Of a stretch of DNA of 64,000 nucleotides, positions 27,979-36,738 are shown one piece after another (the stretch's first letter is position 1; each line of letters opens with the position of its first letter). The notes under the pieces were generated by a model. That model was not told the origin of the DNA. It saw only the letters and a program-made list of their open reading frames with translations, and searched no databases. Source of the DNA: Pseudomonadota bacterium (GTDB taxonomy: Bacteria > Pseudomonadota > Gammaproteobacteria > Steroidobacterales > Steroidobacteraceae); NCBI GenBank assembly GCA_021805275.1, contig JAJZFQ010000233.1:59462-123461 (forward strand). Reading direction: 5' to 3'. Both the position numbers and the translations under genes were made by a program.

Positions 27979-28820
27979 GGAAATCCTGTCGCACTCATGG
28001 GCGCCTGAGCGGGTGCCTCGGGACCCTCGCACTCGCGTTCGGAACTCTGACGATCGCGGCGCATGCCGATCCGTGGGTACCGTCGAGCGGCAACGGATGG
28101 ACCGACCTGATGGTGCGTCAATACGACGCGACCCAGGTATTCCTGCCGAGTCAATACAGCCCGAGCAAGGTGTCGGGCAGCGAGCTGCGCTACACGATGC
28201 TGCGTATGACCGGCATTTACGGGCTCGGCCATCGGTTGTCACTGGAGTACGACTTGCGCGGGGCCCGGGTGGAAAAGATCCGCACACACCATCATCGCAC
28301 CACGACTCTCAGCGCCATGGGCGTCCAGGATCAGGAGGTTGGATTGAACCTCGCGCTGACCCAGCGGCGTGGGTTCGCCGATTCGATCACCCTGAACGTG
28401 GTGGCCGCGACCGGATCGACGCGCTCGGCGGCGCCTCTGGGGGTCGGTCACACAGCGGTGGAGCCGGATTTCCAGATCGGCTTTGCCGGTGCGCGCTGGC
28501 GCGTCTCGCTTGAGGCCGGCTCGCGGGTGTTCCTCGACAGCGGGGTCGCGCAGATGCGCGCCGACCTCGATCTCGGGATGCAGCTTTCCCGGCGCTTCGA
28601 TCTCGGTGCGGAGCTATTCTACGTGCGCACCGGGGGTGGTCCGTCGCCACTACCGTTGAGCGACAGTGCTGAACGCTACAATCTGTTGCGTCCCGGTATC
28701 CGACTCAAATACCGCGTGACGCCGCGGCTGAAGCCGTACCTCGAGTACGAGCAGGATCTGGCCGGCCAAGGCATCCACGCCGGTCGGCGCATCACGCTCG
28801 GCGTGACGTACGCGTACTGA
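27975..28820 (+). CDS. Outer-membrane beta-barrel protein of the glycan operon
   Basis: A 281-residue exported protein: signal peptide about 1-31 ('LGTLALAFGTLTIAAHADPW'), then alternating amphipathic strands ('YTMLRMTGIYGLGHRLSLEYDLRGARV', 'WRVSLEAGSRVFLDSG', 'LKPYLEYEQDLAG'), ending in 'GVTYAY' with a terminal aromatic as in outer-membrane barrels. It shares an ATGA junction with the exporter gene, so it may be the outer-membrane exit for the same product, or a sensor of it. No named family was recognised. Confidence 0.7.
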   Translation: MRKSCRTHGRLSGCLGTLALAFGTLTIAAHADPWVPSSGNGWTDLMVRQYDATQVFLPSQYSPSKVSGSELRYTMLRMTGIYGLGHRLSLEYDLRGARVEKIRTHHHRTTTLSAMGVQDQEVGLNLALTQRRGFADSITLNVVAATGSTRSAAPLGVGHTAVEPDFQIGFAGARWRVSLEAGSRVFLDSGVAQMRADLDLGMQLSRRFDLGAELFYVRTGGGPSPLPLSDSAERYNLLRPGIRLKYRVTPRLKPYLEYEQDLAGQGIHAGRRITLGVTYAY

Positions 28821-28833
28821 GCCCGGCAACGCA

Positions 28834-29430
28834 ATGCGACTGATCCTAGTGCGACATGGCGAGACCCGCTGGAATCTGGAAGGCCGCTACCAGGGGCGCA
28901 CCGACATCGGGATTGCCCCGCAGGGGTTGGTCACGGCGCGCCGGGTGGGTCAAGACCTGCAAGGCGCCGAGTTCACATCGGTGCTGACCAGTCCGCTGCG
29001 CCGCGCGGAGCAGACCGCTCTGGTGATCGGTGCGGCGCTCGGGGGAATTGCGCCGCTGGCCGACGATCGGTTGACCGAAATCGACTTCGGCGAATGGCAG
29101 GGGCTCACGCAGCAGGAAATCAAGCAGCGTTGGCCCGAGGCGCTGCGCAGCTGGAAACGCGCGCCGGAGGAATTCCGCTTCCCAGGCGGGGAGTCTCTCG
29201 GGGACGCGCTGGAGCGTCTGCGCGACTTTCTTCGCCGTCCACCGTGGATGGATTTGGCTGGCGGCGGTGATGTACTGGCGGTTTCCCACGCCGGTCCGAT
29301 CCGGCTGGCCGGGCTGATCGCCGAGCGCCGGCCCCTCGGGGAATTCCGTGATATGTCGGTGCACGCGGGCGAATTGTACGCATTCGAATGGCGTGCGAGC
29401 GGCGAACTGTGTCGTGCGCGCTGTGGATAA
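28834..29430 (+). CDS. Histidine phosphatase (phosphoglycerate-mutase-like)
   Basis: A 198-residue member of the histidine phosphatase superfamily. The phospho-accepting His lies in '[10 protein letters not shown]' (RHG motif), with the partner Arg in '[10 protein letters not shown]', Glu in '[11 protein letters not shown]' and the second His in '[11 protein letters not shown]'. Small enzymes like this remove phosphate from sugar phosphates, cobalamin precursors or nucleotides. The start is 13 bases after the barrel gene, so it sits in the glycan operon and may act on a sugar-phosphate intermediate (inference). Confidence 0.88.
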   Translation: MRLILVRHGETRWNLEGRYQGRTDIGIAPQGLVTARRVGQDLQGAEFTSVLTSPLRRAEQTALVIGAALGGIAPLADDRLTEIDFGEWQGLTQQEIKQRWPEALRSWKRAPEEFRFPGGESLGDALERLRDFLRRPPWMDLAGGGDVLAVSHAGPIRLAGLIAERRPLGEFRDMSVHAGELYAFEWRASGELCRARCG

Positions 29431-29447
29431 CGAGCAAAGGAACGATA

Positions 29448-30839
29448 ATGAAAGTTACGATATTCGGATCCGGTTACGTCGGATTGGTCACCGCGGCATG
29501 TCTTGCCGACGTCGGCAATCACATCATGTGCGTCGATGTGGATCGGCGAAAAATTGAGCGGCTTCGTCGCGGGGAAGTGCCGATACACGAGCCCGGACTC
29601 GATGAGCTCATTGCGCGCAACGCCGCCGCAGGCCGTCTGAGGTTTACCGATGACCCGGAAGCTGGCGTGTCGCATGGGCTGTTCCAGGTGATCGCGGTCG
29701 GCACGCCCCCGGATGAAGACGGGTCCGCCGACCTGCGACACGTATTGGCTGTCGCCGAGACGATCGGTTCACGCATGCGCGATTACCGAGTCATCATCAC
29801 GAAATCAACCGTTCCTGTGGGCACCGGGGACAAGGTGCGCGCGGCGGTTACGACGGCTCTTACGCGCCGAGGCGTTGCCGTCGGTTATGACATGGTTTCG
29901 AATCCGGAGTTTCTCAAGGAAGGCGCAGCAATCGCGGACTTCATGAAGCCCGATCGGATCGTCGTCGGAACCGACAGCGAGCGCGCCGCGCATCTCATGA
30001 AGGCGCTGTATGAGCCCTTCACGCGCAGCCACGACCGCCTGCTCGTGATGGACCTGCGCTCCGCGGAGTTGACCAAGTACGCGGCGAACGCGATGCTCGC
30101 GACGCGCATCAGCTTCATGAATGAGCTTGCGCGCTTCGCGGAGGAGGCCGGAGCGGACATCGAGAGCGTGCGCCAGGGGATGGGTTCCGATCCGCGCATC
30201 GGCTACGCGTTCATTTATCCGGGTCTCGGCTATGGGGGGTCATGCTTTCCCAAGGACGTAAAGGCTCTCGTGCGATCGGCCGCGGACGTCGGCTGCGACG
30301 CGGCAATCTTGAAGGCCGTCGAGGCGGTCAACGAACGGCAGAAGCTTCGCCTGTTCGATAAGATGACGGGTCACTTCGGCAGTCTCGAAGGCAAGACGAT
30401 TGCCATGTGGGGACTGGCGTTCAAACCCAATACGGACGATATGCGCGAGGCACCGAGCCGCGTGCTGCTTGAGCGCCTATGGTCGGCCGGTGCGAGGGTG
30501 CGTGCCTACGATCCGGTTGCGATGAGCGAAGCACGATCCATCTATGGCGAGCGAGATGATTTCACGCTGTGCTCCTCGGCAATGGAGGCGCTCGAGGAAT
30601 CCGACGCTCTGGCCATCGTCACGGAATGGCCCGAATTTCGCAGTCCGGATCTGAAGCTCATGGCTCGGACCATGCGTGCGCCGGTGATGTTCGATGGTCG
30701 CAATCTGTACGATCCGACGATGCTGAAGGGGCTCGGCTGGCGCTATTACGCCATCGGGCGGGGCGAGGCGGGGCAGCTCTGCGGGCGTATCGACACCGCT
30801 GGGCGGCGCGGCCCGGAGCGCAGCGTCGCGGCGGCCTGA
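29448..30839 (+). CDS. ugd: UDP-glucose 6-dehydrogenase
   Basis: A 463-residue enzyme that oxidises UDP-glucose to UDP-glucuronate with two NAD+. The Rossmann start is '[23 protein letters not shown]'; '[20 protein letters not shown]' and the catalytic-Cys motif '[16 protein letters not shown]' are diagnostic, and '[16 protein letters not shown]' marks the C-terminal UDP-binding domain. The start at 29448 has AAAGGA 7 bases upstream. As last gene of the operon it implies that the exported glycan contains glucuronic acid or a sugar derived from it. Confidence 0.95.
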   Translation: MKVTIFGSGYVGLVTAACLADVGNHIMCVDVDRRKIERLRRGEVPIHEPGLDELIARNAAAGRLRFTDDPEAGVSHGLFQVIAVGTPPDEDGSADLRHVLAVAETIGSRMRDYRVIITKSTVPVGTGDKVRAAVTTALTRRGVAVGYDMVSNPEFLKEGAAIADFMKPDRIVVGTDSERAAHLMKALYEPFTRSHDRLLVMDLRSAELTKYAANAMLATRISFMNELARFAEEAGADIESVRQGMGSDPRIGYAFIYPGLGYGGSCFPKDVKALVRSAADVGCDAAILKAVEAVNERQKLRLFDKMTGHFGSLEGKTIAMWGLAFKPNTDDMREAPSRVLLERLWSAGARVRAYDPVAMSEARSIYGERDDFTLCSSAMEALEESDALAIVTEWPEFRSPDLKLMARTMRAPVMFDGRNLYDPTMLKGLGWRYYAIGRGEAGQLCGRIDTAGRRGPERSVAAA

Positions 30840-30899
30840 AGGCGCGATTCCGCGTACCGGGTAGCGAGGCATTAGGCGGGATGCGAGTGGCGCGATTGT

Positions 30900-31280
30900 C
30901 TAGCGCAATTCGAGCGACGCTGGCAGCTCTAAGCGCAGGCTGCAGTTGATGCGCCCTTCGCTCTGCGGTGATGCGTCGCCGGTCGGGGTGAGGCGGAATC
31001 GGCGGGTCATGGTCGCCAGGTGCCCGGCGAGCTCGGAGGTAGCCAGTCTCTCGCCGATGCAGTGACGGGGTGCGACGCTGAAGGGAGTGTAGGCGAGGCG
31101 CTCCCTTATCCCGATGAACCGAGGTGCGTACGGCGTGCTGCGCCGGAACGGGTCGAGGCCGACATGTTGGAGGGAGTCCCCGCGTGCGAGCCGCTCAGCG
31201 GCCTCGGCCGCCAGATCAAACTGATGGGGCAGCTCGAGGGAATGACGGTGCGCTTGTCGATCCGCCAGCGCGTTCCCCGG
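30900..31280 (-). pseudogene. Cytochrome P450 C-terminal remnant
   Basis: The segment encodes the heme-binding end of a P450: 'RLAYTPFSVAPRHCIGERLATSELAGHLATMTRRF' reads as the FxxGxRxCxG cysteine loop (with Ala for the second Gly) followed by the L helix. Upstream there are only about 60 further residues with a faint P450 look, and the whole N-terminal 300 residues, including the I-helix and ExxR, are missing. It lies directly behind the SRAP gene on the same strand. A deletion relic is the simplest reading; a functional minimal P450 is not plausible. Confidence 0.7.
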
Positions 31281-31282
31281 TA

Positions 31283-31966
31283 TCAGGCAGTCAGCGGCTC
31301 GATTAGACTCGGATCGTCGTTGCGCGGGCTGTTCACCCGCGGATTCACCGGATGGGCGTTCATGCGCGGTGCCGAATAGGCACCGAGGAGCATGTGTGCC
31401 TGCTCCGGGGAACCATCGAGCCACCCGGAAAACTGATCAGGGGCGAGAATCGCAGGCATGCGGCCCGGATTCGCCCCGGCATTGTGGATCTTGCGGAGCA
31501 GTTCGTTGGCCGGCAGGGTGATGATGGCGCAGCTCTCGATAACGGCACCATCGGCTGCCACGCTGCGGTCCCATATGCTCGCGAACCCGAATACCGGTTC
31601 ATCGACGAGATGGATGAAGTAAGGCTGCTTGCGCCCGGAGCTCTCGAGGTGCCACTCGTAGAAACCGGAGGCGAGCTGAATGCAGCGCTGGCCGCGCTTC
31701 CATGGGCCGCGCCATGTCGGTCCGTTCGTGAGCTTCTCGATCGTGGCATTGATGGATGAGTATTTCGGCGGTACACCGTGGGCAAAGAAGGGGATCAGTC
31801 CCCAGCGCATCATCACCCCTTCGTGCACCCGGTCCGTTGCACGAACGACTGGGACGGATTGCGAAGGTGCCACGTTGTAGCGCGCCGTGAATTCCCAATG
31901 CACGCGGCCGAGTTGCAGCGCCCGCTCGAATTTCGCCTGCTGAGCCAGGATGTAACGCCCACACAT
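31283..31966 (-). CDS. SRAP/YedK-family abasic-site DNA-crosslinking protein
   Basis: A 227-residue protein of the SRAP (HMCES/YedK) family, which covalently caps abasic sites in single-stranded DNA through its second residue. The start is set so that Cys is residue 2 ('MCGRY'), as the mechanism needs; an upstream start at 32002 would abolish this. Also visible are 'RYNVAPSQ' (Asn), 'LIPFFAHG', 'ASGFYEWH' (catalytic Glu) and 'IHNAGANPGRMPAILAPDQFSGWLDG'. The family's usual compact 'IHxRMPxIL' carries a five-residue insertion here. It stands alone, with a P450 remnant behind it. Confidence 0.9.
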   Translation of the reverse strand: MCGRYILAQQAKFERALQLGRVHWEFTARYNVAPSQSVPVVRATDRVHEGVMMRWGLIPFFAHGVPPKYSSINATIEKLTNGPTWRGPWKRGQRCIQLASGFYEWHLESSGRKQPYFIHLVDEPVFGFASIWDRSVAADGAVIESCAIITLPANELLRKIHNAGANPGRMPAILAPDQFSGWLDGSPEQAHMLLGAYSAPRMNAHPVNPRVNSPRNDDPSLIEPLTA

Positions 31967-32094
31967 GAAAACACTGTAGCCGAACGTGGTGCGGGCAGCC
32001 ATCGGCTCGGCAGACCTCGTCCCGGAGATAACCGAGATCCCTTCGGTAAATCAACACGTTGCGCCATCCAGTGCTGCAGGACGTCCGGTGCTGC

Positions 32095-32376
32095 ATGGAC
32101 AACTCAGCGACTGTCGGAAAAAGCTACGTCATGGCCTTGCCGCTCGGTCCGGCGACGCGACTGTCCGATCATCCTGGCGCACTGGTGGAACTGCGCTGCG
32201 GGGCGTGCGGGCATGGCCGCGACGCTCGCGTCGAAGCGCTGGCGCGAGTGGCCGGCTGGGACGTTCCACTCGCGCAGCGGCTCGAGCGGTTCCGATGCTC
32301 GCATTGCGGTGCGCGTCGGGTCACGATTCGCTTCGGCTATGAGCGCAAGCCACGAGGCTGGATCAAAAACCCCTAG
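32095..32376 (+). CDS. Small zinc-ribbon protein
   Basis: A 93-residue protein with two CxxC pairs ('LRCGACGHGRD' and 'FRCSHCGARRV') about 35 residues apart, fitting one structural zinc site. The tail is basic ('FGYERKPRGWIKNP'), so nucleic-acid contact is possible. An alternative ATG at 32131 would begin at 'MALPLGPATRLSDHPG', which looks like the start of the conserved part. Function unknown. Confidence 0.6.
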   Translation: MDNSATVGKSYVMALPLGPATRLSDHPGALVELRCGACGHGRDARVEALARVAGWDVPLAQRLERFRCSHCGARRVTIRFGYERKPRGWIKNP

Positions 32377-32410
32377 CGTGCCGTCCACAAACGCAGCGAA
32401 TTGGCGCCAC

Positions 32411-32851
32411 TCACTTCTGGCCCCGACGACCCTGCTTCGCCACGATCTGCGCGAGGCCGCCCAACTCGGTGGCCACCTCACCGAGAAGATCATCAGTCGA
32501 GACCAGCCCGAGGAGCCGCCCGGTGCGGTCGATCACGGGAGCTCTGCGTACGCAGCGCGCCTGAAGGTGGCGGATCGCGCTCCCGATCGAGTCCTCGGCA
32601 TCGAGCACCAGAGGCGTGCGAGTCATCACATCCGCTACATGCAAGGCCGACAGCGCGCTCGAACGATCGAGGCGAGCCCGCACGATATCCCGGTCGGTGA
32701 TGATCCCGGCCACCCTGGTGTGCCCGTCCGCGGACTCGGTCACTACGACTGCGCCGACACCGCATTGCAGCATCGTCTCGGCCACTTGTTCGAGCGAAGC
32801 CGAAAGCGGCACAGTGACGGCCTGCTTACTCGCGATCTGACCGATGTTCAT
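32411..32851 (-). CDS. Two-CBS-domain protein
   Basis: A 146-residue protein made of two CBS repeats: 'KQAVTVPLSASLEQVAETMLQCGVGAVVV...VAGIITDRDIV' and 'RTPLVLDAEDSIGSAIRHLQARCVRRAPVID...GLVSTDDLL'. Stand-alone CBS pairs bind adenine nucleotides and regulate partner enzymes or transport. It is divergent from, and clearly paralogous to, the CBS gene at 32969: the two share the N-terminal start pattern and the C-terminal 'ELxGLAxxxxxQxRR' tail. GGAGG lies about 10 bases before ATG 32851. Confidence 0.87.
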   Translation of the reverse strand: MNIGQIASKQAVTVPLSASLEQVAETMLQCGVGAVVVTESADGHTRVAGIITDRDIVRARLDRSSALSALHVADVMTRTPLVLDAEDSIGSAIRHLQARCVRRAPVIDRTGRLLGLVSTDDLLGEVATELGGLAQIVAKQGRRGQK

Positions 32852-32968
32852 GATCAAATACCTCCGAGGTTCATTGACTCATGTGCCAGCCTGCAGTGCC
32901 ATGCGTATCAGTGCGGATGGCCCGACCGGTCCGCCGAGCCGATACTTTCATCAGCCGGAGGTCTGCCC

Positions 32969-33406
32969 ATGCGTGTCGGGGATTTGTCGAGCCGCGAGGT
33001 CTACACCGTGGAACCCGATGTGCCGCTGGTCGAGGCGGTTCGGGAGATGCATCGACGGCATGTCGGCGCCATTGTCGTCGCCCAATGGCGGGAGGGGTCA
33101 CGGCGAGCGGTGGGCATTGTGACCGACCGCGATGTAATCCGGGGTGAAATAACCCGTCGCACCGATATTTTTTCCCTTGCGGTCAGCGAGGTGATGAGCG
33201 CCAATCTGCTCGTGCTGCCGGAATCATGCGGATTGTCCGAGGCGATCAGCGCGCTGCATCAGTGGGGTGTGCGTAGGGCACCGGTCGTCGACGAACGCGG
33301 CAGCCTCTGTGGAATTGTCACACTCGACGACCTGCTGCCGGCGGTGGCGCTCGAGCTCGAGGGCTTGGCAAAATTGATTGGACGTCAGGCACGGCGCGAG
33401 CAGTGA
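32969..33406 (+). CDS. Two-CBS-domain protein, paralogue of its divergent neighbour
   Basis: A 145-residue protein: 'REVYTVEPDVPLVEAVREMHRRHVGAIVVAQ' with 'AVGIVTDRDVIRGEI' (CBS1), then 'NLLVLPESCGLSEAISALHQWGVRRAPVVDERGSLCGIVTLDDLL' (CBS2). ATG 32969 has GGAGG 7 bases upstream; longer readings in this frame run antisense through the neighbouring gene and are not credible. The 117-base space between the two divergent CBS genes should hold both promoters. Confidence 0.86.
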   Translation: MRVGDLSSREVYTVEPDVPLVEAVREMHRRHVGAIVVAQWREGSRRAVGIVTDRDVIRGEITRRTDIFSLAVSEVMSANLLVLPESCGLSEAISALHQWGVRRAPVVDERGSLCGIVTLDDLLPAVALELEGLAKLIGRQARREQ

Positions 33407-33597
33407 GTTCTCGTCGCTCGTCCTGCCATTGGCGCGGTTGTGACACAGGTTGTGCGTTGCGCGCTGGGGGGGCAATCGGCGCCATGCCGGTCAAATTGAA
33501 TCTCGCCGGCCTCAATATTAGGTAACTCTCCGGATCACGGTGCGGCAGCGATGGGCGTATACGCTCCAGCACATGCTCCGATATCTGGAGGGCTGCC

Positions 33598-34020
33598 GTG
33601 AAATTCATCGTCATGTTGCTTGCATTGGCGGGCGTGGTGGCGCTCGCGTTACCGCGCGAGGCGCTGGCGCAGCGTGTCGATGCCTTCAGCCGGGTCTATG
33701 GCCTGAAGAGCGTCGAGACCGTCTCAGGACCGGTGCTTGCCGTGCAGCGTATAGCCGATTCTCGGCGAGGCAAGTACAGCGAGCATCTCATATTGAAAGC
33801 AGGAACGAGCCGTCTTGTGGTCCATCGCGGCCCTGACCGGTTCATGCAGCGACAGGCGCTGCAAATCCAACTGCACGATGAATGGGTCATCACCGGATCC
33901 CGGGTTGTGCTCGGAGGGACGCCGGTGCTGATCGCGGCGCGAATCAGGAAGGCGCGCGAAGTGCTCGGATTGCCCGACGCGCAGGAATTGCCCGTGTGGC
34001 GGGGTTCGCCTAATCGGTAG
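33598..34020 (+). CDS. Small exported protein of unknown function
   Basis: A 140-residue protein with a signal peptide (1-24, ending 'PREALAQR'), started by GTG with GGAGGG 5 bases upstream. The mature part is beta-rich ('VETVSGPVLAVQRIADSR', 'SRLVVHRGPDRFM', 'LQIQLHDEWVITGSRVVLGGTPVLIAARIRKA') and may form a small beta-barrel of the OB or DUF5666-like kind. It lies 49 bases ahead of the cytochrome c peroxidase gene on the same strand, so the two could be co-transcribed. Confidence 0.7.
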   Translation: MKFIVMLLALAGVVALALPREALAQRVDAFSRVYGLKSVETVSGPVLAVQRIADSRRGKYSEHLILKAGTSRLVVHRGPDRFMQRQALQIQLHDEWVITGSRVVLGGTPVLIAARIRKAREVLGLPDAQELPVWRGSPNR

Positions 34021-34069
34021 TTAATCTGAACGCGGCTTCTCAGCGCTGCTCAGTGTCGAGGTACTCATC

Positions 34070-35110
34070 ATGAAAATGCGCATCATCTCGCTCATTGCTT
34101 CGGGCCTGATCGGCGCCGTCGCTGTCGCGGCCGCCCCGTCGGTTCACTGGCAGGCACTGCCGACGGTGGCGCCTGCGCCGGCCGATAATCCGACCACGCC
34201 GGCCAGAGTGCAGCTCGGGAAGATGCTGTTCTTCGATCCGCGCCTTTCCTCCACAGGGACGGTGTCGTGCTTCTCCTGTCACAATGTCATGGAAGGTGGC
34301 GATGACCACCGGCCGGTTTCGATCGGTGTGGAGGCGCAGCGCGGTGGCCGGAATGCGCCGACCGTGTGGAACGCAGCGTTCCTCTCGGTGCAGTTCTGGG
34401 ATGGGCGCGCCGCAACGCTCGAGGATCAGGCCAAGGGGCCGCCGGTGAACCCGGTGGAAATGGGAATGAAGAACCTGACCATGGTGATCGAACGAATCCG
34501 CCTCATTCCCGGCTACGCACCATACTTCCATCAGGCGTTCGGGCCGGGCGATGTCATCACCATGGACAATGCCGCCAAGGCGATCGCGGCATACGAGCGC
34601 ACGCTCATCACTCCGGGAAGTGCTTACGACCGCTACGCTCAGGGCGATCATTCCGCGCTGACCCCAGATCAGGTTCGCGGCCTGCAGGACTTCGCCTCGC
34701 TCGGCTGCGCCGGCTGTCATCAGGGACCTAACTTCAGCGGTCCGCCGCTGCCGATCGGAACAGGATTTTTCGTGAAATTTCCTATTTATACCGATAATCC
34801 GTACGTCAAGAAATACGACCTGGAGAGCGACCTCGGCCGCTACGATGTGACGCATCAGGTCGCCGACAAGCATGTGTGGCGGGTTCCCGGACTGCGCAAC
34901 CTGGTCTATACGGCGCCCTACATGCACAACGGCTCGGTGAAGACTCTGCCCGAGGCGGTGCGCGTCATGGGGGCGACCCAGCTCAATCGCACGCTCTCCG
35001 CCGCGCAAGTCCGGGACATCACCGCGTTCCTGACCGCGCTCACCGGTCCGTTCCCGGTTCAAACCATGCCGCGCCTGCCGCCGACGCCCGGGGACCTCCT
35101 CGACCGGTGA
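34070..35110 (+). CDS. Di-heme cytochrome c peroxidase (MauG/CcpA family)
   Basis: A 346-residue periplasmic protein: signal peptide (1-22), first heme site 'VSCFSCHNVM', second heme site 'LGCAGCHQGPNF'. Supporting family text is 'ARVQLGKMLFFDPRLSSTGTVSC', 'RNAPTVWNAAF', 'FWDGRAATLEDQAKGP', 'VWRVPGLRNLVYTAPYMHNGSVKTLPEAV' and 'DITAFLTALTG'. It reduces H2O2 to water with electrons from small cytochromes or cupredoxins. No mau genes are nearby, so simple peroxide detoxification is favoured over a MauG-type protein modification. Confidence 0.92.
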   Translation: MKMRIISLIASGLIGAVAVAAAPSVHWQALPTVAPAPADNPTTPARVQLGKMLFFDPRLSSTGTVSCFSCHNVMEGGDDHRPVSIGVEAQRGGRNAPTVWNAAFLSVQFWDGRAATLEDQAKGPPVNPVEMGMKNLTMVIERIRLIPGYAPYFHQAFGPGDVITMDNAAKAIAAYERTLITPGSAYDRYAQGDHSALTPDQVRGLQDFASLGCAGCHQGPNFSGPPLPIGTGFFVKFPIYTDNPYVKKYDLESDLGRYDVTHQVADKHVWRVPGLRNLVYTAPYMHNGSVKTLPEAVRVMGATQLNRTLSAAQVRDITAFLTALTGPFPVQTMPRLPPTPGDLLDR

Positions 35111-35184
35111 GCGCGTGAGGCGGTTGCAGGCCCATGCTGCGGGCGGCCACCGCGCCGGCGGAACGTTGCGCTCGCGGGGCCGAT

Positions 35185-36090
35185 ATGACGCGCATCATCT
35201 GGTTCGCGGCCGCCAACGTCGCCGTGCTTGGCACGGTGACGGCGATCGTCGCGGCAGCGGGGGCTTGACCGCTATTCGGGCGCGTATGGACTGAGTCTAG
35301 GCGGACTCCTCATGCTGAGCGGCGTGCTCGGATTCGGCGGCGTGTTTGCCTCGCCGGCGCCTTCCAAGTGGATCGCCATCCGTTCTATGGGGGGCGGCTC
35401 ATCGCTGTGCCGCAGAGTCCTCTCGGGAGGCGCGCGCTCGCCGCCGCCCCCGTCGTCGCCGCACACGCGCAGCGACTACGGCGTGGAATGCCCGCGGTCG
35501 GCATAGTTGAGTCACTCCAGCTGAACGCATTCGCCACCGGCGCACGCCGTAACCACGCGCTGGTGGCCGTGAGCAGCGCTCTGGCTGAGGTGATGGATCC
35601 ACGGCAACTTGATGTCGTGCTCGGCCACGAAATGACGCACCTCGGGAGGGGTGAGATGATCACGCTGGGACTGTTGAGGCGCCGCTCAACACCTTCGTCA
35701 ATTTCCTTGCGCGAGTGATTGGATCGGCGATGGACGGTGCGCTCGGAGGCCGACGTGAAGAAGGGGGGGTAGGGAGGGATATTTTATTTCCTGATCGTGA
35801 TAGCCCTCGAGGTTCTGTTCGGTGTGCTTGCCACGATGATCCCCATGGCATTCTCCCGGCGCTGCGAGTACCGCGCGGATGCTGGAGGCGCAGCACTTGC
35901 TGGAACGCAGCGTATGATCGGAGCGCTACGCACCCTGCAGAGCAATGCCGGTGCGCAGCTGCCGGGGCAGCTGCGGGCGTTCGGCATCAACGGTCAGGCA
36001 CCTGGCGAGGCTCTACGCCGACTGGTCATGAGTCATCCGCCAATCGAGGACCGTATCGCGGCACTGCAGCGCGCACGCCTGGGCGGCTGA
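35185..36090 (+). pseudogene. htpX: Decayed htpX (membrane zinc protease)
   Basis: Pieces of HtpX lie in order but in different frames. First is an N-terminal helix 'MTRIIWFAAANVAVLGTVTAIV' stopped at 35266. Next is 'LMLSGVLGFGGVFASPAPSKWIAIRSMG' (from 35312). Then 'LNAFATGARRNHALVAVSSAL' and the zinc motif 'VLGHEMTHLGRGEMITLGLL' (35500-35675), 'NTFVNFLARVIGSAMDGALGG' in another frame (35690-35760), and finally 'LFGVLATMIPMAFSRRCEYRADAGGAAL' to 'SHPPIEDRIAALQ' (to 36090). At least one stop and three frameshifts separate them. HExxH and the downstream Glu survive, but no full-length protein can be made. Confidence 0.88.
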
Positions 36091-36160
36091 CCGGCTCGAG
36101 CGCGACGCGCAGCAGGGAGCAGCGTCCCCGAGCCGGCCCGAACGGCGCAAGACGCTCCGC

Positions 36161-36721
36161 TCACCTCGCCGGCGAGGGGAGCTTGCGTGTCGGGCCGGCG
36201 ATCATGAACCGGCCACGGCCTTTGTGGTGCAGGGTGCGCAGCGGCTCGCGTGGCGGACGGTACCAGGCAGCGAGGACCTGCAGAACAAAGAAGTTGTAGC
36301 GCGACATCAGGCGTGCATCGACGACGCGACACTCGAGGTCGGCGCGGCATTCCGCGATGCGTGGCGCCCGGACACAGGTCCCCGGCTCGGCTGTCAGACC
36401 GAAGACGGTGAACTTGTCGAGTGTACGTCCGGAGGAGTTACCGCAACCGACTACGGCGTCGGCGAGTTCGACGGTCGGGAGGCAGATGACGCATTCCCGG
36501 GTTCGTCGCAATGCCTGGAAGCTGTGGTTCGCGTCGCTTACGACGCAGCCGATGAGCGGCGGCTCGAATTCCATCATCGTGTGCCATGACTGGGTCATTA
36601 CGTTGAGCCGACCGCGAAACGCTGTGGTGAGAAAGACAACCGGACCGGGCTCGAGCAGCCGATACACATCACCGAGCGGCAGAGGACGTTTGCGCGGGAC
36701 TCTACTCAGGTCGTGTCGCAT
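36161..36721 (-). CDS. Flavin reductase-like (FMN-binding split barrel) protein
   Basis: A 186-residue protein of the flavin-reductase-like/flavoredoxin fold: 'LLEPGPVVFLTTAFRGRLNVMTQSWHTMMEFEPPLIGCVVS' is the FMN-binding start, with 'TRECVICLPTVELADAVVGCGNSSG' and 'ECRADLECRVVDARLMSRYNFFVLQVLAAW' following. Such proteins bind FMN and may supply reduced flavin or reduce other acceptors. Its start lies 18 bases after the nitroreductase stop, so the two flavoproteins are probably co-transcribed. Confidence 0.85.
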   Translation of the reverse strand: MRHDLSRVPRKRPLPLGDVYRLLEPGPVVFLTTAFRGRLNVMTQSWHTMMEFEPPLIGCVVSDANHSFQALRRTRECVICLPTVELADAVVGCGNSSGRTLDKFTVFGLTAEPGTCVRAPRIAECRADLECRVVDARLMSRYNFFVLQVLAAWYRPPREPLRTLHHKGRGRFMIAGPTRKLPSPAR

Positions 36722-36738
36722 GTCGCGCCATTCCCTGC

